Of a stretch of 64,000 bases of DNA, positions 37,215 to 49,300 are shown in pieces. The stretch is from Rhyacichthys aspro. Lineage: Eukaryota > Chordata > Actinopteri > Gobiiformes > Rhyacichthyidae. Every line of letters begins with the position of its first letter. Position 1 is the first letter of the stretch. The DNA is taken from assembly GCA_036850595.1 (NCBI GenBank), contig CM072151.1, positions 14,485,307 to 14,549,306 on the forward strand, in the 5' to 3' direction. The translations under genes were made by a program, and so were the position numbers. Below the pieces are notes generated by a model. That model did not search any database and was not told the origin of the DNA. It worked only from the letters and a program-made list of their open reading frames with translations.

Positions 37215-37430
37215 GCACACAAATATCGCGATATGATGATGGAGAAACTGACGGGACTTCGATAAAGACGCGGCGCGTGGGAAACGTTTGTTCTGCGTCG
37301 GTACGTCAAGTGTTAATCGACGAAATACAAAAGAGACTTGAAACATAGAACAGATACTGTAGTTATCAATATAATGTCGGTATTTAACTCTCAGTTTAGA
37401 ATCATAGCAGACTTGGAAAATGTTTTTACA
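37215..37430 (+). promoter_or_regulatory. Candidate promoter and first exon, perhaps of zbtb7a
   Basis: A CpG-dense patch directly after the map2k2 3' UTR has a 12-base palindrome ATATCGCGATAT (37223-37234), GGCGCG and a TACGTCA CRE-like site. An ATG at 37374 opens 19 codons up to a splice donor, ACA|GTAAGC at 37430/37431. A strong acceptor (CTTTTACAG) at 38399 continues the frame for 17 codons to a TGA at 38451-38453. The 36-residue peptide resembles nothing I know, so a 5' leader with a uORF is the simplest reading. Inference only. Confidence 0.3.
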
Positions 37431-38399
37431 GTAAGCGTACTTGTGCGCAAAGTGGTGGGTTGGCTAGCGGGTGGAAGGGAAATCATTTCAGGTGTACACA
37501 GATAAATGACACAAACAAATACAGAACTGTGGGTGGTAGAATGTAGTGTGATGGGTTGTAATTTAGTGCTGAAAAGTGCCCTCTAGAGAGAGCCTTTGTC
37601 ACTGCCTCTTCCAGCCTACCTGCTCCCCTGCATACTCCATTTAGTGCCAAGTTAGAATAAAACCCATCTGCAGAGAACTTCTACCAAAAGGCAGTGGTTT
37701 ATAGGTAAAGATTAATATATTCATTCTGTATACACGCAAATTAAATGTATAGGAATAAAAGTGCACTTAAAGTGTGTAGAAGTCATTTATAGCAACATGG
37801 TAATGACATTGACACAGAGACATCAAATCTTGGTCTCTATCCTTCTCCATGGCACAATAAGTATCCTGCATTCATGCATTAATTGGGAAGAGTGGGTGGC
37901 AAGTGCAAGAGCAGTAAATTAACAAAAGGGAACGTGCCATTCCTGACAGTAGGTAAGACACTTTTTTTTTTCAACTTTCTAACGTCTTCTGTGATGCCTC
38001 ACCTGTTGGTGCTTGGCAGGTATTATGTTCAGAGACCGGGCCCTGCTAGAGAGTATCGGGGGGGTTGCTGGCAGCCCCTACTGTATGTACTGGAATGTGC
38101 CATGGCTTGCTTTTGGGGTGGGACACCATGACCTCAGGCAATAGGATGGGTGGGTGCGACTCACATAAGGAAAGAAGTTGTAAGAGATGAGGCGGGTAAG
38201 AAAAGACATGAGTTTTAACTTTGTTTTAAGCTTAAACGGTTCACCTGAGGCTTCAGAGTTACACGCTATCACCAGTCACTGTAAAACCACATGGAGCAGT
38301 GGCATGGTTAATAATTAGTGTCAAATCTGATTGAGTTTATGACTTGCACAACTGCCCACCTTTTTTCACGCCAGCAATTTTTCCACTTTGCTTTTACAG

Positions 38400-38643
38400 A
38401 GAACGGAGACGGTGGCGAATGCTGTGTCTTTAAGAGAGATGGAGCGAGCGTGAGTGAGAGCGAGAGAGAGAAAGGGAGGGACCTCTTTGCCCTCCAGAAA
38501 CCAGGAAGGGAATTGAGTTGATCTGCTGCTGCTTGGTTAGCGCATACGGGGCTTTAAGCTGCACAACAGTGAGAGGGAGAGAGCTCCAGAGAGGAGGAGA
38601 GGGCTGAGCTAACTCACAACAAGCAGCACCACGGCCATCGCAG
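38400..38643 (+). other. Candidate noncoding 5' exon of zbtb7a
   Basis: The segment sits between a good acceptor (pyrimidine tract then CTTTTACAG at 38399) and a good donor (CGCAG|GTGAGC at 38643/38644). It is purine-rich, with many GAGAG units, and has no long ORF. Its donor could join the acceptor at 46301/46302, which precedes the zbtb7a ATG. ZBTB7A genes commonly have upstream noncoding exons. Confidence 0.35.
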
Positions 38644-41600
38644 GTGAGCTAAAGACACCCTGCCATCCCATAGCTGTCTTCCCTGGGCCTGTCAAGCAGA
38701 GGGGAGCAGGGCAGAGGAGGAGAGCACAGAGGCACGAATGAGGGAGGGGGACAGAGAAGAGCAGGATGGGGGGGCTGGCCGGACAGGAGAGGTGGGTCGC
38801 AGTTATAGTTCCAGTTAAGGTTCCTCTTTTAATCCTTCTAAAGTTCTTCCTCTGTGCCGCTTTTTCCCTCTGGGGAGTCTTGAGATAAAGTTTATAGGAT
38901 GTGTTCAAGGCATTAACTTTTCAGGCAGGTGGAAGCACTTAGAGGAGGAGGAGGGGTGGGAGCTCTCAAGAGAGGGTGGGGGGCACTGTGCAAGAGAAGG
39001 AAGGAGAAACCAAAAATAATTCTATTGGACGCAATACTAAAGAACTTTCCGGGACAGTGGCAATGGCGATGCTTTAAACAGGGCAAGTTTTTGCTTTGAG
39101 CGTGAGGTTGTTGTGGTGGTAGCAGACTGTTTGTTATAAGTCATAATTTAAGTAAGGAGTTGTAAGTATGTCTGAAATGTCACTTGATTTTGAGTTGATG
39201 AAATAATCTACATTGATGTTAATGCTGATCGTTGAGTTGTCTGTGTGTTTTTGGCACACGAAACTCGGCCCTGTTTGATGGCTGGTCTGCACTTTAATAC
39301 CTGGCAGCCTGCTAGCAACATACTGTAGTGTATAATTCAGCCCAGAGTGCTTACGTTAGAGCAGGCTCGGAGATAGAGGGGGTGGTGAGGACATCCAGAG
39401 CAGGGAACTGTAGTTTACAGTGAGAGCCTTAAAGCAGGTCAAATGAGGTTGTGGAACTCTATATCCCAGAGTGCCTTGCCTTTGGCCATCCAGGAAAAGG
39501 AACAGCCGCCAGCCTATCCTAACAAGGAGGTGTGGTGAGTGAGAAGCTGTCAGGCCAATGAGAGCAGAGAATGCAGAGCCCAGTTGAGGGCTGAAAATAA
39601 AGAGGGGTGGGGTGGTGGTTGGAGGGGAGGGGGAGGTAGGTGTCTGTTTGTGTGGGATCAGGCAAGGGCTTGCCTGTATGACTAGGGCCACTCGCAAGTT
39701 TCCTGTCTGGTAAAGCTCTCGTCCTGCCCAGTGACAGAGGCAGCAGAGCTGGCCGGCAGGCAAGGGAGGCACATAGGGCCAGAGAAACACTTTCTGCCTA
39801 TTTGGTAAGCACTCCAGAGACACACACTCACAGGATTTTGAGAATGAGACTGAAATGAAGCAAACAGGAAAAATAATAACATAGCATCTTATGTGTCTTA
39901 GAAACAGAGGTTTGAGTTCAGAGTTCTTGACCCACTTGCAGATAAAGGAGGGGATAGCAAATGGGTCAATGCAGAGTGTAAGGTGCTGTACAGAACACAG
40001 TTCTATACAACAAGGTTTTTGGGCATCACAGTTTCTTTATACAAGAACATATTCTGTTTGTGTGTTGTTTTTTCATCTCATTATGTTTTTCTAATGTTTT
40101 GACTACTGCTGTGATTGGATATCTCTGCTGCTATTATGTGTGTAGTGAAAAGCCAAAGAAAGTTGCACATCCTGTACTACTGCTTCTGGGGGTGTTCAGG
40201 TAGTTCTGTGTAAGCCACTGCATGTAACGCTTAGACTGGCAGTGCAACCAAGCCGGTGGCTGACAGAATACAGGTGGGGTTTAAGTAATACCAGTCTTGA
40301 GAAACCTCAGTAAGTCTCCTCTTGCTGAAGGGGAATATGTGACACATCTTGTGACAACTGTATTTCACTGCTAAGTCTGCTAAGACCATGCAATATTAAC
40401 ATAATGGAGAGGTAAGGGTAAAATTGTGCTCTTCGTTTGGAAACTTGGTCAGTTGTTGGTTGAAGTTAAGCTTTTCTCAGCTACACACAACACAGCCAAT
40501 CTCATGACATCTTTCTCTCCAGTCCACCCCCCACCCCCTCCTCACCAGCATCTTGTTAAAAGCAGATTCTAATCTTGACTGTCATGTCCTGCTTGTATGT
40601 GGCTCATGGTTTAGAGAGTTTATAGGAACCCTGGCTGCTTTACTTGATAACCAGATGCATTTTTTTTGGTTTTGCTTACTTGTTGAACTTGTTTTTAAAT
40701 GTGTGGGCATGGAGAGGGTATATGACGAACGCAGAACATGAAGACGCCCTGATGCTGGGAAAGTGTCTGGAATGCTTCTTAGAAGTTAGCAGTTGGCATG
40801 GTTCACTACATTTCTATTAAGTTTAATTCTGCTGAAAATATCAGTTACAGTAAATATTCTTCTGGTACTACCCTCTTTAGTACGACTATAGAAGGAATAT
40901 AGTTAGTAAATTCTTGCATGAGGTTAAACTAGGACGCCATATGTGTTTTTGACTTGAGTGTATACTTGTGTGCACTCTTCATGCATGTGTGTTTCTGTGT
41001 TACCAACAATAGACTCCAGGGGAATTGCAGGGGACTTCAGGGCTGTGGGCAGGTCCAAGACACCACCCATCAATTTGGCGGTGAGGCTGAATACAGTTTG
41101 ATATTCCTCTATGTTTGTGCCTACACCACGATGGCCCAAACGAGCAGGTTCAGGCAGACGGGGAAGACAGGTTGGGTGATGTCGCCGTGGCAGTTTGAGG
41201 CTTCATTTGAGAGTGAAATCTTGGCTGTTTACGGGACACTGCATGTTACATTCATGTCATTTGTTTTTTGTCAAATTATTGCAATCAAATAATGTATACG
41301 TTTCAAAGCAATCAGAATTATTTTCTCATATGTTATGCGGGTCTTATGTGTCTCAGATGCGTATGCTTCTACAGTGAGTGACGTGCTCACACAAATGGAC
41401 GTTGCTTGGTGAGTGTAGCTTCACTTCCCACTTATATTTGGTTCCCCTAGTCAGCTGCTCTGTATACCACAGCTTCCAGACTGGTTAAGCAGACAGACAG
41501 ACCCCTCTCTGTTGTTTTTCTGTTGTTGTGCTCAAGTCTAGGGGGAGTAAAGGGGCTTCTTCTGTTCTCTTCTGGGGCATTTATTATGGAGAGGCCAACA

Positions 41601-42050
41601 CAACCTGATCAAATTAGAGTAGGGGAGGAAGAGGCCGAGATGTGTTTTTCTACGAAGCTAGGCTAAACATTTAAACATTTGGAGTGTGGCAATGTCTTCT
41701 GGTGATTTGTCTAATACATAAAATATAAAAATAGTTCAATCATTCTGACACTGTCTTCTTGTTGATTTAGCCAATGGGTTTGGGACGACACTTGAGAGAA
41801 CAAGGGTGGGTTGTAATAAAAAGGATATTGAGACGCAGGGTGGGACTGTCATGATTTGCCATCTCAGCAGTGGAAAGGGGAAGTGGGTGAAGCGGTGGGT
41901 ACTGTGCAGTGAAGAGTCGGAGACAGAGATGGAGCAATGATGAGATGAGAGCGACAGATGAGAGGAAGAGGGAGAGGGAGGGAGGGTCAGACAGTTGGGA
42001 CAGAAAGCTAGCGCGCACAGAGCTGGTCATCTGATAACAGAGTGGGTTCT
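38644..42050. other. Noncoding upstream region of zbtb7a with G-rich tracts
   Basis: Long purine/G-rich tracts at about 38690-38800, 38935-39005 and 39601-39640. No protein exon recognised. It probably lies in the first intron of zbtb7a if the upstream exons are real. Confidence 0.4.
39604..39633 (+). other. G-quadruplex-capable tract
   Basis: GGGG runs separated by a single T, then an 11-base G-containing loop, then GGGG-A-GGGGG. Four runs of at least four G within 30 bases. Confidence 0.55.
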
Positions 42051-42051
42051 G

Positions 42052-42189
42052 TTACACGGCCGCCACACACTCACAGGAAGTCTTCTCTCCCTGACGGGCC
42101 GCGCATGCACACAGTAGTGCGGCCGGGGCACACTGGGCCCGACGACTGACCAATCAACCAACTTAAATTCTGCTGCGGCGGCCGTGTAA
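42052..42189. promoter_or_regulatory. CpG-rich element bounded by a 13-base inverted repeat
   Basis: TTACACGGCCGCC (42052-42064) and its exact reverse complement GGCGGCCGTGTAA (42177-42189) flank 112 bases containing GGGCCGCGCATGCAC (NRF1-like), GGGGCACACTGGGCCC and a CCAAT box. The surroundings are much less CpG-rich. Function unknown; alternative promoter or enhancer are the likely options. Confidence 0.45.
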
Positions 42190-45100
42190 TGCTGTTTCTA
42201 AAGCCATGTGTGAGATATGGTTACACTTCCTGGTTGGCAGCATGGCAGTGATAGAGCAAGCTGGAGAGAACTGTGGATGTGGTTTTATTACACAGCAGTT
42301 TGAGAACGGCTACCGTCCTGAAAACACTTGCTCTACATTTGTACGAAAGTAAAATATTGCTTTTGTTACAAGTGGATTACTTTTAGGACAAATATTGCAA
42401 GGTGTATTGTGCGTGTTTGTTTTTGAGAGGTTTTTCAGGGGCATTGTGCCATTTTGTTGCCAGTGGCTGTAGGAGTGGCCCTGTGTGATAGAAACAAATA
42501 AGATAAAATAACAGCAATAATCTCTTTTACTGTAGTGCGTGCAAACTGTGGAGACCTCAATATGGAGATCATAAAACTGTTGGGTTACTTGCATTCAACC
42601 TTTCCCCACTTGTTTGCGATTGGTTCCCTCTCCCCTTATTGACTGAGGTTACACCAGGTAACTGAATGAAGGCTGAGTTTATCATTGACATCTGAGCCAG
42701 ATTCCTAAACCACTATAGGCTAAGGACTTATGAGTGAGCTTGTGATTTTAACGCCCTGCCTCGCCCACTACCTTTTCAATTGCTTTGTGTCTGTATTTTG
42801 GCAATGCTTCCTGGTTCGTTTTTTAGTGAAAACATCCAGTCCTAGACCAACCCATGCGACTTCAGTTTTATCAGCCGCTTGCCCTCTTCCTGCTTTGCTC
42901 TCAATATGACAGGTTTCCTTCCACAACTGGTAGCAGTGAGTCACTTGGCTACAGTGCTTGCACAAAATCCACTTTTCCAAGGAACGCTCGACCCCTCCCC
43001 ATTCTGATTATCTCGCAATATCCTCTTGGTTCAACCTTGAACCCTCTTCATCTGAATGGAGTGAATCCCTTGCAGCGGGGCGTGTTACAAACAACTGTTG
43101 CCATAGAGGCAGTTGAGATAGTGAGTGAAATGAGGACACAGGACTAAAAGACAGCAATGATAGGAACTTGTGTGAAAGGGCCAAGGGGCCAACTGAACAC
43201 TTTGTCTTGTTGTCTACTGCTTGAATAATGGCCATAGTGAGGTTCTGATCGCAATAAAAACGAGGCCAATGTCTTCTGTGGTCCATTACATTTGTAGAAT
43301 CTCCCTCATAACTCACCTTACTGCTTAATTTCTGTGGTGATTTTTAACAGTAGTATTTGTAACATGTAAAAATATTTTGTGCCAGTCAGGTATTTATATC
43401 TGTCTTCTTACCTAAGAAGCATCAGAGGTTGCACAGGGTTAACAGTGTGTTCCTTTGTATTAAGGAATGACTGGTATGTGTCAGTGAAAAAATACTTTTA
43501 AGAGTGGGAAATAGGCCTGGTCTCTTCAGATGATGGATATCAAATGAAATAATAAAAAAAAACAACATAGGATTTGTGCTATTTGTGGTAATGTTTTTGC
43601 AAGCAAAAGACAAGAAAATTAGGTGTAACAGCATTTGGTGTAGATATGAGGAACACACACGAGAGACAACCGAATCTGAAAGTGCTTCTACAGACGGCCG
43701 TTGTTGGTTATGGTGTCCATGCAGCCTCATTGTAATATCTCACCCGGTAGATATATACGGCAGGGGCAGAGGTACGTTAAGGACAAGGTGGAGGTAATGA
43801 GGGCAGGACGAGATGAGTTAAAGTGGTTGTTTGACTTGCAAAACAGGCTGATGAGCCCATGGACCAGGTATTAGAGAAGGGCCTTACCTGGAAGTAGAAT
43901 GTCAGGGACACGGACAGCTGGTACGCTGCATTGTGCTGGGCTGCAGGCCTTGTCACCCACAGACATGAATTAGTGATAAGGAATGTTTCAAGCCATGAGG
44001 AGGTGTCAGGATCAGGTTTGTTGCACTGTTTCCTTTTTCTTCATTGTCTTTGCGGGTTATTTGGGGACAGGTGGCTCCTCCATGTTGAGTTGTTGTCCCA
44101 TGCTTTGTTGGCATTGGAACCAGTGTGTGCGTGTGTTTTATCTCCTCTCAGCTCAGCGTCTTTACCGTACAAAGCCGTGACCCAGGGTCAGCTGCATATG
44201 TAAGGGGGATAACACATACACTCCAGTCCAATGCAGGTGCTCTGTTTGTCTGTGTTGGAAGAAAGGAGGTGTGCTCTTGACTGGATGGGCTCACACAGAT
44301 CTATTTCCACCTGCAAAGGACATGACCGGTAGCCATGCGTTTGCCCTTTCTCTTGCTCTTTCTGCTGTCTCCGACTCACTCTGTCCTCTATCCTTCTCAC
44401 TCCCTTGCCATGTTTCTTTGTCGTTGCCCTTGGTTCCCTCCCACTCTCTCAACATATTCAGATGAGGATGGGATAATAACATTTGCCTGTGCCATCTTTG
44501 ACCTCTTTTCACCACCGCTTTTTTTTAGGCTTTAAGTTGGCTGTCTATAAAACTACGATATACTACATACATACAACAATAATAAAATACTGCAAATTAA
44601 TGAAATAATTAAATGTCATGTAATACTAAATATAACCTTTTGAAATGCTCTATTTAGTCTAGTGTTTAGCCTAAATGTAAACAATTACTGACCCACTTAA
44701 AGGCTCTTAATAAGGAGGTGCTTTATTAAGCTCCTGTCTTCCTCTCCCAAAGTCTTTTTAGAGGCTTTACCTAACTTTGACCTGTGGGTAGAGCTGACAC
44801 CATGCCAAATCAGTAGGTGTGGAGACGTTGAGGCGTTTTTTAACTGGGGAACAGTTGCATTACTAAAATAGGTGTTGTTCAGGTAGAAAGGAGAATAGGC
44901 AGCCAGGTTATGCAGGTTTGGTGCAGGGGTGTAGCACACAAACACACCAAATGGGCAGATCTGAAGGAATACTTTTGAAGGGCTCATTTCTTTTAGAGCA
45001 ACACACTCCATGCATTGTCCAATTGCCACCCTCTCTCACTTCACCCCCTGCTGGGTCTACCCAGCAGATGGAGAGGGAGGGGGAGAGCAGGGTGGCTGTC

Positions 45101-46301
45101 CTATATGTGTACTTACGTGCACTGTGTTTTTTATTGATGTTCCTGTGATGTTACAGTATTTGCCAGTGTGTTTGTTAATGGAGAAATTGAGGATGGCTTG
45201 TCCGGTTGAAACCCCCCTCCCACTGCGCAGGCTTCAGTCGATCATTTTAATCTCCCCCCCACACGTGAGCAAGGGGACAGCCTTTCCTGAAACTTGGCAC
45301 ACAGTACAGGGTGGGGTAACCAGCTCAGACCGGATTGACAACCTCCCTTTTTAATACTGTGCCCTCGCAGCTTGTTGCATGTGCTCTTCCTCCTCCTGTA
45401 GAGTTTTTTACCACAGGGTCTGCTCTGGCAACCCCCTCCCTCCCGTCTTTTCCTTCACCTCACACTCTCCCCTCCCTGGCTTCTTCTTACACAGAGGGCT
45501 CAAGCTGTACAGCACAGCTCCCAGCATGCACTCTGATCCCTGCTGCCCTCTGCCTATCTGTACTCCATGACCTCTTACTTGGTTTCTTGCTCAAGTGTAC
45601 ACACCCCTAGAAGTAGGTGTGTATACAAGGAAATAGGCCACAGCCACCTGCAGAGACAGGTGACAAATAAAAAAAGAAAACTTAAAGTTTCTTAGTGAGG
45701 AGTGGGTCAGTTTTTGGTCAGGAGCTCTGTGCAGTTCAGATGGTTTTAGATATAGTGGTGTAAAAGCCATAGCATATAACTCACGATTGTCAAACTTGTC
45801 ATACCATTTAGTGATTCTGCTGCCCTCATGGCCTAGTCTATTAGACCACTCCCATTAAGTGTTTTTTTTATTTGTCATACATCCTAGTGTGTCTTTACCT
45901 AAGCACAGAATAAGCAGAACAAATGGCACAGTTGAATGCACGTGCTAACTGTGTCATTACAAAGTAACAGTTACTATTAACTAAATTATTAAATTATTAA
46001 AAGAAAAACATAAATACAAAACACACAAAAGCATGCTACACGGATTTTTGAGCACTTGGTTGGAGGAACTTATGTTTAAAAAAAATGTTTTTTTGCATTG
46101 AGTTATGGCTTATTGTGATTTTCTAAAGCACACTTTAAACATGTAACAGTGTCCAGTCATATTGGCAGGTTTTGTAGGATGTTCATTGATTTGCTCATCA
46201 CTTATATGTCACTTTTCTATATGTATTTTTATGTACATTTTATCTAAATGAATTAATTGTCTGTTTTTTCCCTTTTCTCCCGGGTTCTGTTTTGACTGCA
46301 G
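42190..46301. other. Noncoding upstream region of zbtb7a
   Basis: No exon, RNA gene or repeat family recognised. C/T-rich stretches at 44340-44450 and 45360-45500. Confidence 0.45.
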
Positions 46302-46379
46302 ATAGGCAGACGGACAGACGGCAGGACGGATACGCGGGTGGGGGCTGTGCTCGGAGGCTCGGCGGCAGGCTGGTGGAAG
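46302..46379 (+). other. zbtb7a 5' UTR part of the first coding exon
   Basis: The sequence TTTGACTGCAG at 46291-46301 is a good acceptor after a T/C-rich tract. From 46302 on the sequence becomes strongly G/C-rich and leads to the ATG at 46380 with A at -3. There is no ATG in these 78 bases; the frame is open from a GTG at 46338. Confidence 0.6.
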
Positions 46380-49300
46380 ATGTCGTCCGGAGCCGGCGGG
46401 CGGGGGGGCAGGCGGCTCAGGGGGACGGCAAGTGGTGGCGGTGGAGGAGGGAGAGGGGGAGCCGGTGAGGCAGAGGAAGGCTCCGTGGGCATCCCTTTCC
46501 CTGAGCACAGTGCCGACATCCTGGGCAGCCTGAATAAACAGCGGCTCAGTGGACTGCTCTGTGACGTCCTCCTGGTGGCAAAAGACCGCGAGTTTCCCGC
46601 TCACCGCTCCGTCCTGGCGTCCTGCAGCTCCTACTTTCACAAGCTCTTCACTTCAGGGGCAGCCGCTGACCAACAAAACATATACAACATCGACTTTGTG
46701 GCAGCCGAAGCTCTCGGCGCGCTGCTGGAGTTTGCCTACACAGCCACACTGACGGTCAGTCACAGCAGCGTGGCTGACATACTTGCTGCTGCACGCCTTC
46801 TGGAGATCTCACCCGTCCTGGATGTCTGTACACACCTGCTGGACACCAAAGTGCTCTCCCCGTCGGTATGAGACCACTCTTTAAACTCTTTCAACTGGTT
46901 TCATTTCTGAAAAGCACTGTTAATTCAATACACAAAACAGTTCATGTTTGTAAGGTATGTTGGAGTAACTCTAACCCCAGTTAACTCCATGGAAGTCAGT
47001 TGTCTGGTCTTTGTACCAACCCTGTATTAACCAAGCAGAGGGAAGCTTATATCATGGCTCTCTCACTTTGCCAGACACACACCCACAGCTTTAGGGTTAC
47101 TTCAACACTTACTCATGCTGAACCAATAATGTGTTGGTGTGTCTAAGGACACTATGCTCTTCAGTAGACAACAGGCATGCATATCAGGGCCACACACCTC
47201 TATCAACTCTGTATACAATATTTAAATAAAAACAGTGCTATAAATCATGGTAATCTGACAAACATTGCCCAGTTTGACGATAAAGACCAAATGTCCTTGG
47301 CTAGTACATGGAGCATGAACCCACTCATTTGACCAGTGTAATCTTTAGTTTCTTTAGCTTTCTTTATTTCTTTCTAAAAGACTCTGTCTTCTACTTAGAC
47401 TTGTATTCAAATCTATTTTTGTGTCAACCTTAGCTTTTTTTTTTTTTTTTTTGCTCTCTGTGTCTGAACAGGCGGGCAGTGATCAGAAAGATGAAGATGA
47501 GGAGGGCAAAGACTGCAATGGCCAGGAGCAGGGAAACCGTGTGCGGGCCCGGGAATATTTGGAGTACTTTCAAAGAGGGGCGCATTGGAGCAGCAGCTGC
47601 AGCACGCCAGAGCTCAGGGACCTGCCCACACACCTGCACTTTAACCATGGTAATGGGGGAACACCTAGTAACGGGGCTCTTGGTGGTCCTGGTGAGTACT
47701 ACTCCCCCCTAGCCTTGGCCCTGGCCCAGGCCCCTACACAAGAGCCAGAAGAAGAGGATGAGGATGAAGAGGAAGATGATGATGGCGAAACAATTCAGGG
47801 GAATGGCGCAAGCATCACTTCGACATATTATCCTCCATCTCAAAATGGCCACTTCTATCTCACTGCTGATTCCAGGCTGGGGCAGGAGGCAGAAATAGAG
47901 GATGGAAGCAGGGCAAGGGAGCGGGGTCCAGCCAGTACCCTCCTACAGCAGATGATGGACTCGATAGAGAGGCAAAAGAAGCGTGTAATGGCCGGCGAGG
48001 AACTGGTGGATGGGGATGAAGCTGATGTGGAATTTTACTTGAATTATTTTAACAGCACAGAGCACGAGGATACCGCTTCTGCTGCTGTGACACAGGGACT
48101 GCATCCGCTTTGGTTATCACGGGGCAACACTGGCCAGGACCGAGGTGTGGGAGGAGGAGAGAGGGGGGCTGGGGAGAGAGGCAGTGGGGGTGGAGCAGCA
48201 GGAGGAGAGCGTAAGATGCGCTCTAAGGCGTTCCAGAAGTGCCCCATATGCTCCAAGGTCATCCAAGGAGCAGGCAAGCTACCCCGCCACATCCGAACGC
48301 ACACAGGAGAAAAACCCTACGAATGCGCCATCTGCAAAGTGCGCTTTACCAGGTAAGCCCAATTAATGAAGGGACTACCCCATGTCACATGTACTAATAG
48401 TCTTGGACTTGGCACTGTACACAAACAACCCAGCAGCGGGAAACACAATAAAGCCAAGAGAAGGATTATTAGCACTAACCAACTTAGCTTTGCATTAAGA
48501 CAGCAGTAGCTACAACAAGACATTTGAATCAGTGTTACGTTGTAGCAGGACACAAATTAAAACAACTGGTACAAACTGGTCATAATGTTATAAAAGTATG
48601 TTTTATTGGCACAGCCTGCATAGCAAAGTCCTGGAATTTTAATGTAGGGGTCCTATAAAACAAGGCTGTGCCTTGGTACTGTTATCTAGTGGAGGGCAGC
48701 TATAAAGTGTTGTGTTCTGATACAGAGGGGGATTATAGGCCCTGGTGCTCCATGTGCTCTAATGCAGTAATTTGAACTTTTGATCTCTGGTTATGTTGAT
48801 TATTGCCCATGGCAGAGTAGTTAACACCCCTGCCCCCCTTTCTGTCACTCCTTTACCTCACTAATGAAATCTGCCATGTGCCTCTCAGATAAATGTAGCC
48901 ACTTCACAGCAAGGGACTTACTTGAGTGCACATGGTTTCCTTTTATTTCTTTGTGTTTTCCTCGAAATCATTACTTTAATTAATTAATCAGTAGACTAGG
49001 GCTGGAAATAGATGTGGTCGGCTAGAAATACTCAGAACTTTGACATGGTAGGGAGGGCCAGCCTTGTATCTGAAATCGACTGGCAGTGGGAAGGGGTATT
49101 GTAATCTTAATCCTGTTTGATCAGGGTTAAGAGTGTGCCTCGCACGGTAATAAATCACTCCGGTCCTTTAAATAATTCACCTCTGTCACTGTGCCACTTT
49201 GTTTCAAGCCTTTTGTGAGTGTTCCTGCAGTCATGTTTTCTTGCTCATTTTTTGTATTAGTGCCACAGTTTGTTCATGTCTTACATGTATTATTGGTTGA

